From Halodesulfovibrio marinisediminis DSM 17456 (GTDB lineage: Bacteria; Desulfobacterota; Desulfovibrionia; Desulfovibrionales; Desulfovibrionaceae), in NCBI RefSeq assembly GCF_900129975.1, contig NZ_FSRG01000005.1, forward strand, positions 1-64,000: a stretch of 64,000 nucleotides of DNA. The letters are read 5' to 3'. Shown piece after piece: positions 49,578-62,257 of the stretch. Within the stretch, counting starts at the first letter, position 1; each line of letters starts with the position of its first letter. Position numbers and translations under genes: made by a program. Below the pieces are notes generated by a model. The model did not search any database, was not told the DNA's origin, and saw only the letters and a list, made by a program, of their open reading frames with translations.

Positions 49578-51692
49578 CTAGATAAGCCCTTTTTCTGCCT
49601 GTGCCTGAATTGCTGTAATGGCAACAGTGTTTACAATATCTGGTACGGTACAACCGCGAGACAAGTCGTTAACAGGCTTATTGAGTCCCTGCAAGACTGG
49701 CCCAATTGCTACTGCATTTGCAGCACGCTGTACAGCTTTGTAGGTGTTGTTACCAGTGTTGAGGTCAGGGAAGATGAATACAGTGGCCTGACCGGCAACA
49801 TCAGAATCAGGAAGCTTAGTAGCAGCAACGTCTGCATCAATAGCGGCATCATACTGGAGTGGGCCTTCCAGTTTGAGCTGAGGCGCGCGTTCTTTTGCAA
49901 TTTTAGTTGCTTCAATAACTTTTTCTACATCCGCACCTTTACCGGAAGAACCAGTAGAGTAGGAAAGCATTGCAATGCGTGGGTCAACATTGAAAATGCG
50001 TGCAGTCTCTGCAGAGCCGATTGCGATTTCAGCAAGCTGATCAGAATTAGGGTTCGGGTTAACTGCGCAGTCACCGAATACGAGAACACGGTCTTTGAGG
50101 CACATGAGGAAAACGGAAGAAACGATAGATGCTTCCGGTTTGGTTTTGATAAACTCAAACGCAGGGCGAATTGTGTGGGCAGTGGTGTTAACCGCACCGG
50201 ATACCATGCCGTCTGCATCGCCTTTTTTAACCATCATGGTACCGTAGTAGGTAGGATCACACATGGTGTCACGTGCGTGTTCCATGCTGATACCTTTTTT
50301 CTTACGTGCTTCGAAGTAGGTTTCTACGTAGTCTTCAAAGTTAGGAGCAAGTTCCGGCTGGATAATCGCTACATTAGGAAGATGGAGACCTAAGTCAGAA
50401 ATTTTCTGTTTAACAACGTCGATGTTGCCAAGGAGAATGATTTCTGCAACGCCGCGACGGTTGAGCATTTCTGCTGCACGCAGAATGCGCTCTTCCTGAC
50501 CTTCAGGGAGAACAATGCGCATTTTGTTCGCTTTAGCCTTTTCAATAAGGTTAAACTCAAACATCTTTGGCGTAATTTTTTCAGATTTACGGGAGATAAT
50601 GCGGCTAGCAATTTCTCTTGTATCTACGTTGTCTTCGAAAATACCCAGAGCAGTCGCAACACGACGGGTATCTTCAGGATCAATTCGACCGTAAAGCTGG
50701 TTAAGTGCCTGAATAGCAAGGTAAGTGTGCTGCTTTACGCTGACTACTGGAATCGGTGCTGCAGACCAACCTTCTACCAGGCGACGAACATTGGCAGACA
50801 TTTCAAGGCCACCGGTAAGTACGATACCGGAGATATCCGGGTATGCGGAAGACATACGGGAGGCGAGAGTGGAAATGATGATGTCAGAACGGTCACCAGG
50901 GGTGATAACAAGGCTAGCTTCTTTTACGTAATCGAGGAAGTTGCCAATCTGCATTGCAGCAACGCACAGGTCGTCTACACGGGTGTCGAGGCGGTCTTCG
51001 CCGTAGATAACTTCACCGTCGAGCCATTCAGCCACGTCTTTCATGGTTGGTTTGCTCAGGGTTGGTTCTTCAGGAATAATGTAAACGGCAAGTGCATGGT
51101 CAGCATCTTCTTTGGTGCCGAGCTGAGATATGATGTCAGCGCAGTGCTCGGAAGTTACTTCAGCACGGTTGATGATGGAAGCAACAATGTCGAGACCTTT
51201 GTCTTCAAGGGAATCGAGAATGAGCTTAGTAGAGCTGATGATTTCTTCACAGTCCTGTTTTTGTCCGTTGATAACAACAAGAACAGGAGAGCCTAAGTTA
51301 GCGGCGATGTCTGCGTTGAGATCGAATTCGAAAGCAGGATCTTTACCAAGGAAGTCAGTACCTTCGCAAAGAACGAAATCGTATTTGCTGGCGAGCTGAG
51401 TGTACTTGTTAAGAATGTTTTCGAGCAGCATGGAACGCTGACCGTTATTGATCAACTCACGTGCCTGGTTGAGGGTGTATGCGTAGGTATCCTCGTACGG
51501 GATTTCGATGCCGAAATATTCAAGAATCAGATTAATATCGTGGTCTTTTTTACCGTGTTCATCTTCGTTGATGATCGGACGGAAGAAAGCAACTTTTCTG
51601 ATGTCTTTGGTGAGCAGTTGCATCATACCAAGAACAACAGCAGATTTACCTGTTCTTGCTTCGGTAGCAGTAATGTAAAGGTTTTGGGACAC
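49578..51692 (-). CDS. pta: Phosphate acetyltransferase (long form)
   Basis: A 704-residue Pta with an N-terminal dethiobiotin-synthetase-like P-loop domain (YITATEARTGKSAVVLGM), a middle DRTGG domain (VITPGDRSDIIISTL) and the C-terminal catalytic domain (from about 370: LPEGQEERILRAAEMLNRRGVAEIILLG, GDADGMVSGAVNTTAHTIRPAF, FGDCAVNPNP, LSYSTGSSGKGADVEKV; shown in parts). It converts acetyl-CoA to acetyl phosphate. The start is GTG 51692 with AAGGAG seven bases upstream; no ATG in frame is nearby. Confidence 0.95.
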   Translation of the reverse strand: MSQNLYITATEARTGKSAVVLGMMQLLTKDIRKVAFFRPIINEDEHGKKDHDINLILEYFGIEIPYEDTYAYTLNQARELINNGQRSMLLENILNKYTQLASKYDFVLCEGTDFLGKDPAFEFDLNADIAANLGSPVLVVINGQKQDCEEIISSTKLILDSLEDKGLDIVASIINRAEVTSEHCADIISQLGTKEDADHALAVYIIPEEPTLSKPTMKDVAEWLDGEVIYGEDRLDTRVDDLCVAAMQIGNFLDYVKEASLVITPGDRSDIIISTLASRMSSAYPDISGIVLTGGLEMSANVRRLVEGWSAAPIPVVSVKQHTYLAIQALNQLYGRIDPEDTRRVATALGIFEDNVDTREIASRIISRKSEKITPKMFEFNLIEKAKANKMRIVLPEGQEERILRAAEMLNRRGVAEIILLGNIDVVKQKISDLGLHLPNVAIIQPELAPNFEDYVETYFEARKKKGISMEHARDTMCDPTYYGTMMVKKGDADGMVSGAVNTTAHTIRPAFEFIKTKPEASIVSSVFLMCLKDRVLVFGDCAVNPNPNSDQLAEIAIGSAETARIFNVDPRIAMLSYSTGSSGKGADVEKVIEATKIAKERAPQLKLEGPLQYDAAIDADVAATKLPDSDVAGQATVFIFPDLNTGNNTYKAVQRAANAVAIGPVLQGLNKPVNDLSRGCTVPDIVNTVAITAIQAQAEKGLI

Positions 51693-51943
51693 TATGGACT
51701 CCTTGCATATCCATTGATACTAGCCAATTTTTTGAACCTGCATCTCCAGAACCGCTTCCTGGAGGATACTTCTGCAGACTGATGACAAACCCGTACAAAG
51801 CGCTTTTACAGTATAAATTTCAAGCCATTACGCAGTTTGTTTATGCGTAGGGTCAAGAAACTTATCCGAGGTCGGCAATGTACGGATTTGTTTCAGTCTG
51901 TAAAGTTCAGGACTACGTCACCGAACCATAAATCGCTAAGCGA

Positions 51944-53239
51944 TTACAGGGTGTCAGCGTAGAGTTCGATGCTGTGTTTCACTTCTACGTCGTCGTAGTT
52001 CTGTGAAAGCATGTCATTCATTTGCATCATACAAGCAGGACAGCCTGTAGATACAACTTGCGCACCGGAATCAATGATGTTGTTACGCTTACGACCCCCG
52101 ATCTTCTTAGAAAGATCGTAGTGGTACAATGTGAAGGTACCGCCACATCCACAGCAACGGTCTGCTTCATTCATTTCTACCAGTTCGTAGTTGTTGTTCA
52201 TGCGGATAAGGTCACGTGGCTGTTCAGCTACGCCAAGGCCCTTCTTCAAGTGACAAGAGTCATGGAAGGTTACCTTTTTTCCGCCCTTAGGAGCTTCGCC
52301 TTCAGGCTTCACACCAAGAACATCTACGAGGAATTCGTTGATATCCATTGCTTTAGCAGCAATTTTTTCAATTTTCTTCTGTACGTCAGCCGGGTACTCT
52401 TTACCGTACTTAGGCCAGTATTTCATGATGGTAGAAATACAGGAACCACATGGGGCAACAATATAATCGTATTCGCCCTCTGCAAAGATTTCTGCATTGT
52501 ATTTTACCATCTTATCATAGGCTGTTTTATCACCTGCGGAAAGAGCAGGAATACCACAACATGCCTGAGTTGCCGGCATCCACACACCAACACCGTGGTG
52601 TTTGAATACCTTGAGGCATGCTTCGCCCATGTTTGTGTACATCTTATCAGCTACACAGCCAGGGAAGAAGAGAACTCGAATACCGGATTTTCCGGCTGGA
52701 GTATCTATAGTACCATATTTTGCGTGTAATGACTGTTTAGCAACCGGATTAAAATGACGGTTGCCGATAAATGGCTCGAGCAAAGGTGCTTTACGGGTAC
52801 CTTGTGTTTCAGATGCCTTTGAAGTCATCAGGTTCTGGAACTTAGAACCGAAATCAAGAAGCATGTTGAACAGTTTAGGGTTACCAACCATGCCGCGCAG
52901 AATAGCTTTCTTCACTGGGGAAAGGCCCATGTAATCGTTAACGATGGTACGAGCCTTAATGAAGATATCACTGATCTGTACGCCGGATGGGCAGTTAGCA
53001 CCGCAGGAACCACAGAGCAGACAACGGTTCAGAGCTTCCTGAACACCTTCTGCATCGTTGATAAGTTCTGCTGCAAGACGTTCGAGCAGGGCAATTTTAC
53101 CACGGGTTACGTCAGACTCCTTCATTGTTTCGGAGAAAACTGGACATACAGCCTGACACATGCCGCACTTCATGCAGGCAACCATCTGATCGTCCAGCTC
53201 CTGAAGGAGCTTCGCAAGTTTAGTAAGATCTGCTGACAT
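51944..53239 (-). CDS. D-lactate dehydrogenase iron-sulfur subunit (GlcF-like)
   Basis: A 431-residue Fe-S protein that carries electrons from the flavin subunit. Two 4Fe-4S motifs, CMKCGMCQAVCP (about 22-33) and CLLCGSCGANCP (about 73-84), are followed by two CCG domains (FFPGCVADKMYTNMGEA, QACCGIPALSAGD, HDSCHLKKGLGVAEQPRD, CCGCGGTFTLYH, TGCPACMMQMND). ATG 53239 is chosen; the upstream in-frame codons overlap the flavin-subunit gene. It starts five bases after that gene stops. Electrons would go to the menaquinone pool. Confidence 0.93.
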   Translation of the reverse strand: MSADLTKLAKLLQELDDQMVACMKCGMCQAVCPVFSETMKESDVTRGKIALLERLAAELINDAEGVQEALNRCLLCGSCGANCPSGVQISDIFIKARTIVNDYMGLSPVKKAILRGMVGNPKLFNMLLDFGSKFQNLMTSKASETQGTRKAPLLEPFIGNRHFNPVAKQSLHAKYGTIDTPAGKSGIRVLFFPGCVADKMYTNMGEACLKVFKHHGVGVWMPATQACCGIPALSAGDKTAYDKMVKYNAEIFAEGEYDYIVAPCGSCISTIMKYWPKYGKEYPADVQKKIEKIAAKAMDINEFLVDVLGVKPEGEAPKGGKKVTFHDSCHLKKGLGVAEQPRDLIRMNNNYELVEMNEADRCCGCGGTFTLYHYDLSKKIGGRKRNNIIDSGAQVVSTGCPACMMQMNDMLSQNYDDVEVKHSIELYADTL

Positions 53240-53243
53240 AGTA

Positions 53244-54629
53244 CTAACCTGCGATGATTTTACCAGGGTTGAGGATGTTATTAGGGTCGATCGCACGCTT
53301 CATATTGAGGGAGTAATCAATAGTAGCGCGGGATGTTTCTTTTTCCATCCACTTGGATTTTGCCATACCGATGCCGTGTTCGCCGGAAAGAGTACCTTTG
53401 AGAGAGAGAGCTACGTCGAATATGTTGTCAACAGCTTCCTCTACACGGTGGAATTCTTTCTGATCACGACGGTCGCAAAGAATAGTAGGGTGCAGGTTAC
53501 CATCGCCAGCGTGGCCGAAGGTACCGATTGCGAGGTCGTATTTCTTCGCGATGTCGTTGATTGCTGCAACCATTGCAGGAATCTGGGAACGAGGCACAGT
53601 AGCATCTTCAAGAACAGTGGTCGGCTTAGCACGAGCAAGAGCTGGCAGCGCGTTACGACGAGCTTCCCACAGCTTGAATTTTTCTTCGGCGTCTTTTGCA
53701 ACGTGAACTGCAGTCGCACCAGCTTTGGTGAGACATTTTTCAACAACAGCAGCTTCGTCAGCAACCTGTCCTGGGTGACCGTCTACTTCAATAAGAAGGA
53801 TCGCAGCAGCTTCTACTGGAAGACCAGCTTTGGTGTATGCTTCAACGTGCTTGAGAGCAGCCTGGTCCATGAACTCGAGAGTACAAGGAACAACGTGAGC
53901 AGCGATGATAGCCGCAACAGCTTCAGAAGCTTTGTTAACATCGTCAAATACTGCCATCATAGCTTTGGAAGCTGCTGGTGGCGGAGTAAGCTTGAGGATG
54001 ATTTCGTTGAAGATACCAAGAGTACCTTCGGATGCAGCCATAAGACCAGCGAGGTTGTAGCCGGTTACGCACTTAACAGTACGGGAGCCGGTTTTTACGA
54101 GCTGACCGTTAACGTCGAAGAAGTCCAGACCCATAACGTAGTCTTTAGTTACACCGTATTTAAGGCCACGGAGACCACCGGCGTTTTCTGCTACGTTACC
54201 ACCGATGGTGGAAACAGCCTGAGAACCCGGATCTGGTGGGTAGAACAGGCCGCGTTTTGCAACTTCCTGTGCGAACTGAGCGGTAACAACACCAGGCTGA
54301 ACTACGGCGTAGAGATCTTCTTCGTTGATTTCGAGGATCTTGTTCAGACCGTTGGTGAGAATAACAATGCCGTTACGCTTGTCAGGGATGGTGCCACCGG
54401 AGAGGTTTGTGCCAGCACCACGGACAGTGATAGGACAGTTGTTTTCGTTACAAAGGGCGATAACTTTGCCCAGTTCTTCGGAGTTGGTCGGGCGAACAAC
54501 CAATGAAGGAGTTACAGGTTCGAGCACAGCTGAGTCGTAAGAGTATGCCTGACGCTCTGGCTCTGAAGTAAATACGTTTTCTTTGCCTACAACGGCTTCA
54601 AATTCTTTAGTTAAGGACGCACTAATCAC
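53244..54629 (-). CDS. D-lactate dehydrogenase flavin subunit (GlcD-like)
   Basis: A 461-residue FAD enzyme of the glycolate oxidase GlcD / D-lactate dehydrogenase group. The PCMH-type FAD-binding domain shows PLVVRPTNSEELGKVIALCNE in parts, RGAGTNLSGGTIPDKRNGIVI, YPPDPGSQAVSTIGGNVAENAGGLRGLKYG, and the C-terminal half ends with FGHAGDGNLHPTIL and LSGEHGIGMAKSKWM, both family hallmarks. D-lactate is favoured over glycolate by the lactate operon context. The start GTG 54629 has GAGGAGAA upstream; the open frame continues without a better start. Confidence 0.92.
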   Translation of the reverse strand: MISASLTKEFEAVVGKENVFTSEPERQAYSYDSAVLEPVTPSLVVRPTNSEELGKVIALCNENNCPITVRGAGTNLSGGTIPDKRNGIVILTNGLNKILEINEEDLYAVVQPGVVTAQFAQEVAKRGLFYPPDPGSQAVSTIGGNVAENAGGLRGLKYGVTKDYVMGLDFFDVNGQLVKTGSRTVKCVTGYNLAGLMAASEGTLGIFNEIILKLTPPPAASKAMMAVFDDVNKASEAVAAIIAAHVVPCTLEFMDQAALKHVEAYTKAGLPVEAAAILLIEVDGHPGQVADEAAVVEKCLTKAGATAVHVAKDAEEKFKLWEARRNALPALARAKPTTVLEDATVPRSQIPAMVAAINDIAKKYDLAIGTFGHAGDGNLHPTILCDRRDQKEFHRVEEAVDNIFDVALSLKGTLSGEHGIGMAKSKWMEKETSRATIDYSLNMKRAIDPNNILNPGKIIAG

Positions 54630-54714
54630 GGAGTTCTCCTCAATAATTATGTTGTCTACATTTGGTCTTAATCTGTTCACATAAACCGGCAACGAACAGA
54701 CCGACCGTACCTTT

Positions 54715-54749
54715 TAAAAAACGGGGCACCTTCCGCAGTAGCCCCGTTC
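54715..54749 (-). terminator. Intra-operon terminator after lactate permease
   Basis: On the minus strand ACGGGGC pairs with GCCCCGT, followed by six T residues, between lctP and the D-lactate dehydrogenase genes. Probably partial, setting lower expression of the distal genes. Confidence 0.75.
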
Positions 54750-54812
54750 TTCAATACACTTAGTAAGATAAGCAGGAGACAGCCCGCAGGGCTGACTCCT
54801 GCAAAGTATACT

Positions 54813-56495
54813 TTAGAAGAGGGTTGGGAACATTACGATGCATACAGATGCAACGATACCAACCACGATGCCGTACAGAATGAATGGCCATACGGTACGA
54901 CGAAGGATGGCGCCTTCCATACCAGAGAGACCTACAACTGCACATGCTGCTACGATGTTATGGATACAAACCATGTTACCCATACCACCACCAACTGCCT
55001 GAGCAGCTACGATGAGCTGACGAGGCAAGTCGAGCTGAGCCGCCATACCCCACTGGAATTCAGCGAAGAGGAGGTCAGATACGGTGTTAGAACCAGTGAT
55101 GAATGCACCCAGACCACCAACGTAGGATGCGAACATTGGCCATGCACCGCCAAAGATGTTTGCTGCAACTTCTGCCAGTGCCAGAGGCATGGAAGGAAGA
55201 CCAGCTGGGTTGTTAGCGGAAAGACGGAAGATAGATACCAGCGCTACTGCGAAGAAGAGAGCGATGGATGGGTTCTTCATCTTTACGATAGCTTCACCCC
55301 ATGCTTTTTTAGCGTTTTCACCGCTCATGCCGTGGAGGCCGATGGTGAGGATAGCTACGAGCATGAATGGAATAGTACCTGGGAGGTAGAGGTACTTAAT
55401 TGCGTTTTTAACTTCTGGGTGACCAAGGAAACCTGCATCGAAGCCGATAGATACGCCTGCGAGCATACCTTTGAGACCGAGTTCAGGAATACGGGTAACA
55501 ACGAGGATAGCACCGATAAGGATGTATGGGAGCCAAGCACGGAACTGGGACATGTGAGCAGTAAAGTCCTGAGAACCGCCTTTGATTTCGCCAACCCATT
55601 CGTCATCCCAGTCTTCTGGGTTGCCGAAGTGGAATTCTTCCTCAGGAAGACAGAAGCCCTTTTTAGCACCGAGAATAATGATACCAAGACCTACGAGACC
55701 ACCGATAAGGGATGGGAACTCAGGGCCGATCATCCAAGCAAAGATGAGGTAAGGTACGATAAACGCGGTAGAAGCAAATACACAGAATTTCCAAGCACCG
55801 AAACCATCTTTCCAGCTGCGGTTAGGACCGAAGAAACGGGTGATAAAACCGAGCATGAAGATAGGAAGGAGGTAAATCATTGGTGCGTTGAAAACAGTTG
55901 CCCACTGGCCGATTACTGCGTTGAACTGGTCAACGGAAGCAAAGTTAAGGCCTGGGATGCCAGCTGCAACAGCTTGATCTACAAGCGGACGTACGTATTT
56001 AAGACCAAGGATAACCGGGGTACCAACAGCACCGAAGGTTACAGGGAAGGAGTTAAATACGAGACAGAGAATTGCTGCTGCAAGCGGCGGAAAACCGAGA
56101 GAAAGAAGCAATGGAGCTGCGAGAGCAGCAGGAGTACCAAATCCTGCAGCGCCTTCAATAAATGCTGCAAACATGAAACCGATGATGATTGCCTGAATAC
56201 GACGGTCACCGGAAATCTGCTGCATGCCGTACTGAATGGTTTCCATACCACCGCTGTACTGCAGTGTGTAGAGAATGAGCAGAGCACCGAATACGATGAT
56301 CAGTACGGAAATAGCGGTGATAAAGCCGTGGAAAGACATAGCTGCTACATAGCTAACATCGAGTCCCCAACCAGCCATTGCACCAAGAACAGCACATGCC
56401 CAAGCAACAGGCATAGCTTTAGTTGCAGGCCAGCGAAGGCCTACCATCAAGATGAGAGCTGCCAAAATAGGCAGAACAGCAAACATTGCCAACAT
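54813..56495 (-). CDS. lctP: L-lactate permease (LctP family)
   Basis: A 560-residue inner-membrane lactate:H+ symporter with about 13 hydrophobic segments. Seen: the family stretches [29 protein letters not shown] (in part, about 110-138), [18 protein letters not shown] and, near the C-terminus, [21 protein letters not shown] and [21 protein letters not shown]. It supplies the operon with its substrate. GAGGAG precedes ATG 56495. It lies between two intra-operon hairpins. Antisense frames in it are long because of strong codon bias. Confidence 0.94.
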   Translation of the reverse strand: MLAMFAVLPILAALILMVGLRWPATKAMPVAWACAVLGAMAGWGLDVSYVAAMSFHGFITAISVLIIVFGALLILYTLQYSGGMETIQYGMQQISGDRRIQAIIIGFMFAAFIEGAAGFGTPAALAAPLLLSLGFPPLAAAILCLVFNSFPVTFGAVGTPVILGLKYVRPLVDQAVAAGIPGLNFASVDQFNAVIGQWATVFNAPMIYLLPIFMLGFITRFFGPNRSWKDGFGAWKFCVFASTAFIVPYLIFAWMIGPEFPSLIGGLVGLGIIILGAKKGFCLPEEEFHFGNPEDWDDEWVGEIKGGSQDFTAHMSQFRAWLPYILIGAILVVTRIPELGLKGMLAGVSIGFDAGFLGHPEVKNAIKYLYLPGTIPFMLVAILTIGLHGMSGENAKKAWGEAIVKMKNPSIALFFAVALVSIFRLSANNPAGLPSMPLALAEVAANIFGGAWPMFASYVGGLGAFITGSNTVSDLLFAEFQWGMAAQLDLPRQLIVAAQAVGGGMGNMVCIHNIVAACAVVGLSGMEGAILRRTVWPFILYGIVVGIVASVCIVMFPTLF

Positions 56496-56528
56496 AATAA
56501 AACGCTCCTCATTTAGTTTGTTAGCAAC

Positions 56529-56561
56529 CGTATCCGTTTATCCACCATTAAAACGGATACG
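56529..56561 (-). other. 11-bp hairpin just before lctP
   Basis: CGTATCCGTTT (56529-56539) pairs perfectly with AAACGGATACG (56551-56561). Lying between the por terminator and the lctP ribosome site, it may protect the 5' end of a processed lctP mRNA. Confidence 0.5.
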
Positions 56562-56564
56562 ATT

Positions 56565-56613
56565 GAGTAAAAAGGTTCCCGGATTGGGCTTCCGCTCCCT
56601 CACCGGGAACCTT
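56565..56613 (-). terminator. Terminator after por
   Basis: AAGGTTCCCGG (56572-56582) pairs perfectly with CCGGGAACCTT (56603-56613); on the minus strand five T residues follow. It probably lets part of the transcripts continue into lctP. Confidence 0.8.
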
Positions 56614-56636
56614 AATCAGCTTAGTGGGCTGCGATA

Positions 56637-60754
<4,118 letters not shown>

Positions 60755-62194
60755 TTATAAGGATATATTATACTTTTTAAGCAGCGCATAGAAATGGGAA
60801 CGGGATAAACCGGAAGTTTCCAGCATTTCATGAAGGTTAGATCCATGTTGCGCGATGAGCTGTAAAAGGTACTTCTTTTCCATATCCGATTTAAATTGCC
60901 GTAAGGTCGGCAGCGCATCAAAAGAGAACGAGAATGGAGCCGAACTTTGCTGGTCTGATTTTTCAGACACGGAAAGTGGTTCAACCTCTGTTGCCTGAAT
61001 TTCCGGCTCACGGAGTAAATTCGCTTTTGCAATTTTGATACGTATATCAGCAGGAAGGTGTCTGGCGTATAGGACAGACTCTGATCCGGCTGCGACTAAC
61101 GCCTGCTCAAGGGCGTTAAATAATTCACGCACGTTCCCAGGCCAGTCGTATTTTGCCAGCATTGGGAAAAAGTCCGCTGAAAAATTCTTTACAGGAATTC
61201 CATATTGTATGCAGAGCTGCTCAAGCCTGAATTTAGAGAGTAACTCAAGGTCATCATTACGTAAACGAAGAGCTGGAAGTTCAATATGGACGGTTTTGAG
61301 GCGGAAGAAAAGATCTTGACGGAATTCTCCCTTTTTAACCATGGCTTCCAGGTCACGGTTAGTCGCGGAAACAAGACGGAAGTTACTTTTTTCTTCTACG
61401 GTGCCCCCCACAGGACGAAACACGCGTTCCTGAAGGAAGCGGAGGAAAGATTTTTGGATGGTGAGAGGCATTTCACCTACTTCGTCAAGGAAGAGGGTGC
61501 CGTTATCTGCCAGCTTAACCAGTCCGTCTTTGTCTGTCTGGGCGTCGGTAAAGGCGCCTTTTTTGTGTCCGAACAAGGTGGACTCAAGAAGGGTTTCGGT
61601 AAGAGCAGCACAGTCTACGACGACAAAGTCACCTTGATTGCGCTTACTGTTCGCATGGATGGTACGTGCTGTAAGTTCCTTGCCTGTACCGGTTTCACCG
61701 GTGATAAGCACGTTGGCATCCGTAGAGGCCGCTTGAGCCATCAGGTTAAAACAGTTGCGGATAACAGAGCTTGTGCCCACCATGTGGGCAATTTCCAATG
61801 TTTTGGTATCGCTGCGTTTATCCAGTTTTTCCTGACGATATTTAAGGACGCGTTTAAGCGTCTGGGTGATTTCTTTAATGGATGCTGGTTTTACGAGGTA
61901 ATCCCAAACTCCACGTTGGATAGCGGTTTCAGCACCGGCAGGGTCGCCGTCACCGGTGAGGATGATGACTTCCGGCGGATTATCAAAATGTGAGATGTCG
62001 GACAGGTAGTCCAGTCCGTTGCCGTCCGGCAGGCGGACGTCAAGAAAGAGCACGTCAAAGTCTTGCTCTCGGAGTCGATCAAAACCCTGCGCTATAGTTT
62101 GCGCAGTGGCACAATCGTATTGCAGACGTGAAAGAAGACTCTCAAATGTCTCACAAATGTTAACATCATCATCAATTATTAGAATGTTGGGCAT
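60755..62194 (-). CDS. Sigma-54-dependent response regulator of the lactate operon
   Basis: A 479-residue NtrC-family activator: receiver domain (IIDDD; phospho-acceptor Asp52 in LFLDVRLPDGNG; Lys in YLVKPAS), AAA+ domain with Walker A GETGTGKE (166-173), the sigma-54 contact loop GAFTDA (213-218, a variant of GAFTGA), Walker B LFLDEVGEMP and the arginine region NVRELFNALEQ, and a Fis-type helix-turn-helix at the end (LHEMLETSGLSRSHFYALLKKY). ATG 62194 is chosen as the frame there begins MPNILIIDDD. It is the likely direct activator of por. Confidence 0.93.
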   Translation of the reverse strand: MPNILIIDDDVNICETFESLLSRLQYDCATAQTIAQGFDRLREQDFDVLFLDVRLPDGNGLDYLSDISHFDNPPEVIILTGDGDPAGAETAIQRGVWDYLVKPASIKEITQTLKRVLKYRQEKLDKRSDTKTLEIAHMVGTSSVIRNCFNLMAQAASTDANVLITGETGTGKELTARTIHANSKRNQGDFVVVDCAALTETLLESTLFGHKKGAFTDAQTDKDGLVKLADNGTLFLDEVGEMPLTIQKSFLRFLQERVFRPVGGTVEEKSNFRLVSATNRDLEAMVKKGEFRQDLFFRLKTVHIELPALRLRNDDLELLSKFRLEQLCIQYGIPVKNFSADFFPMLAKYDWPGNVRELFNALEQALVAAGSESVLYARHLPADIRIKIAKANLLREPEIQATEVEPLSVSEKSDQQSSAPFSFSFDALPTLRQFKSDMEKKYLLQLIAQHGSNLHEMLETSGLSRSHFYALLKKYNISL

Positions 62195-62257
62195 GCTCAA
62201 TTTTCCGAACGTTGAGGTGGTCAACGCCCTCAGGGGCGCTTAAGCGAGACGCAGTTG

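Noticed and set aside
53376-54506. 376-codon open frame on the plus strand
   Set aside because: Antisense to the D-lactate dehydrogenase flavin gene, no recognisable protein features.
54960-56516. 518-codon open frame on the plus strand
   Set aside because: Antisense to lctP; no membrane or domain pattern of its own, and explained by the codon bias of lctP.
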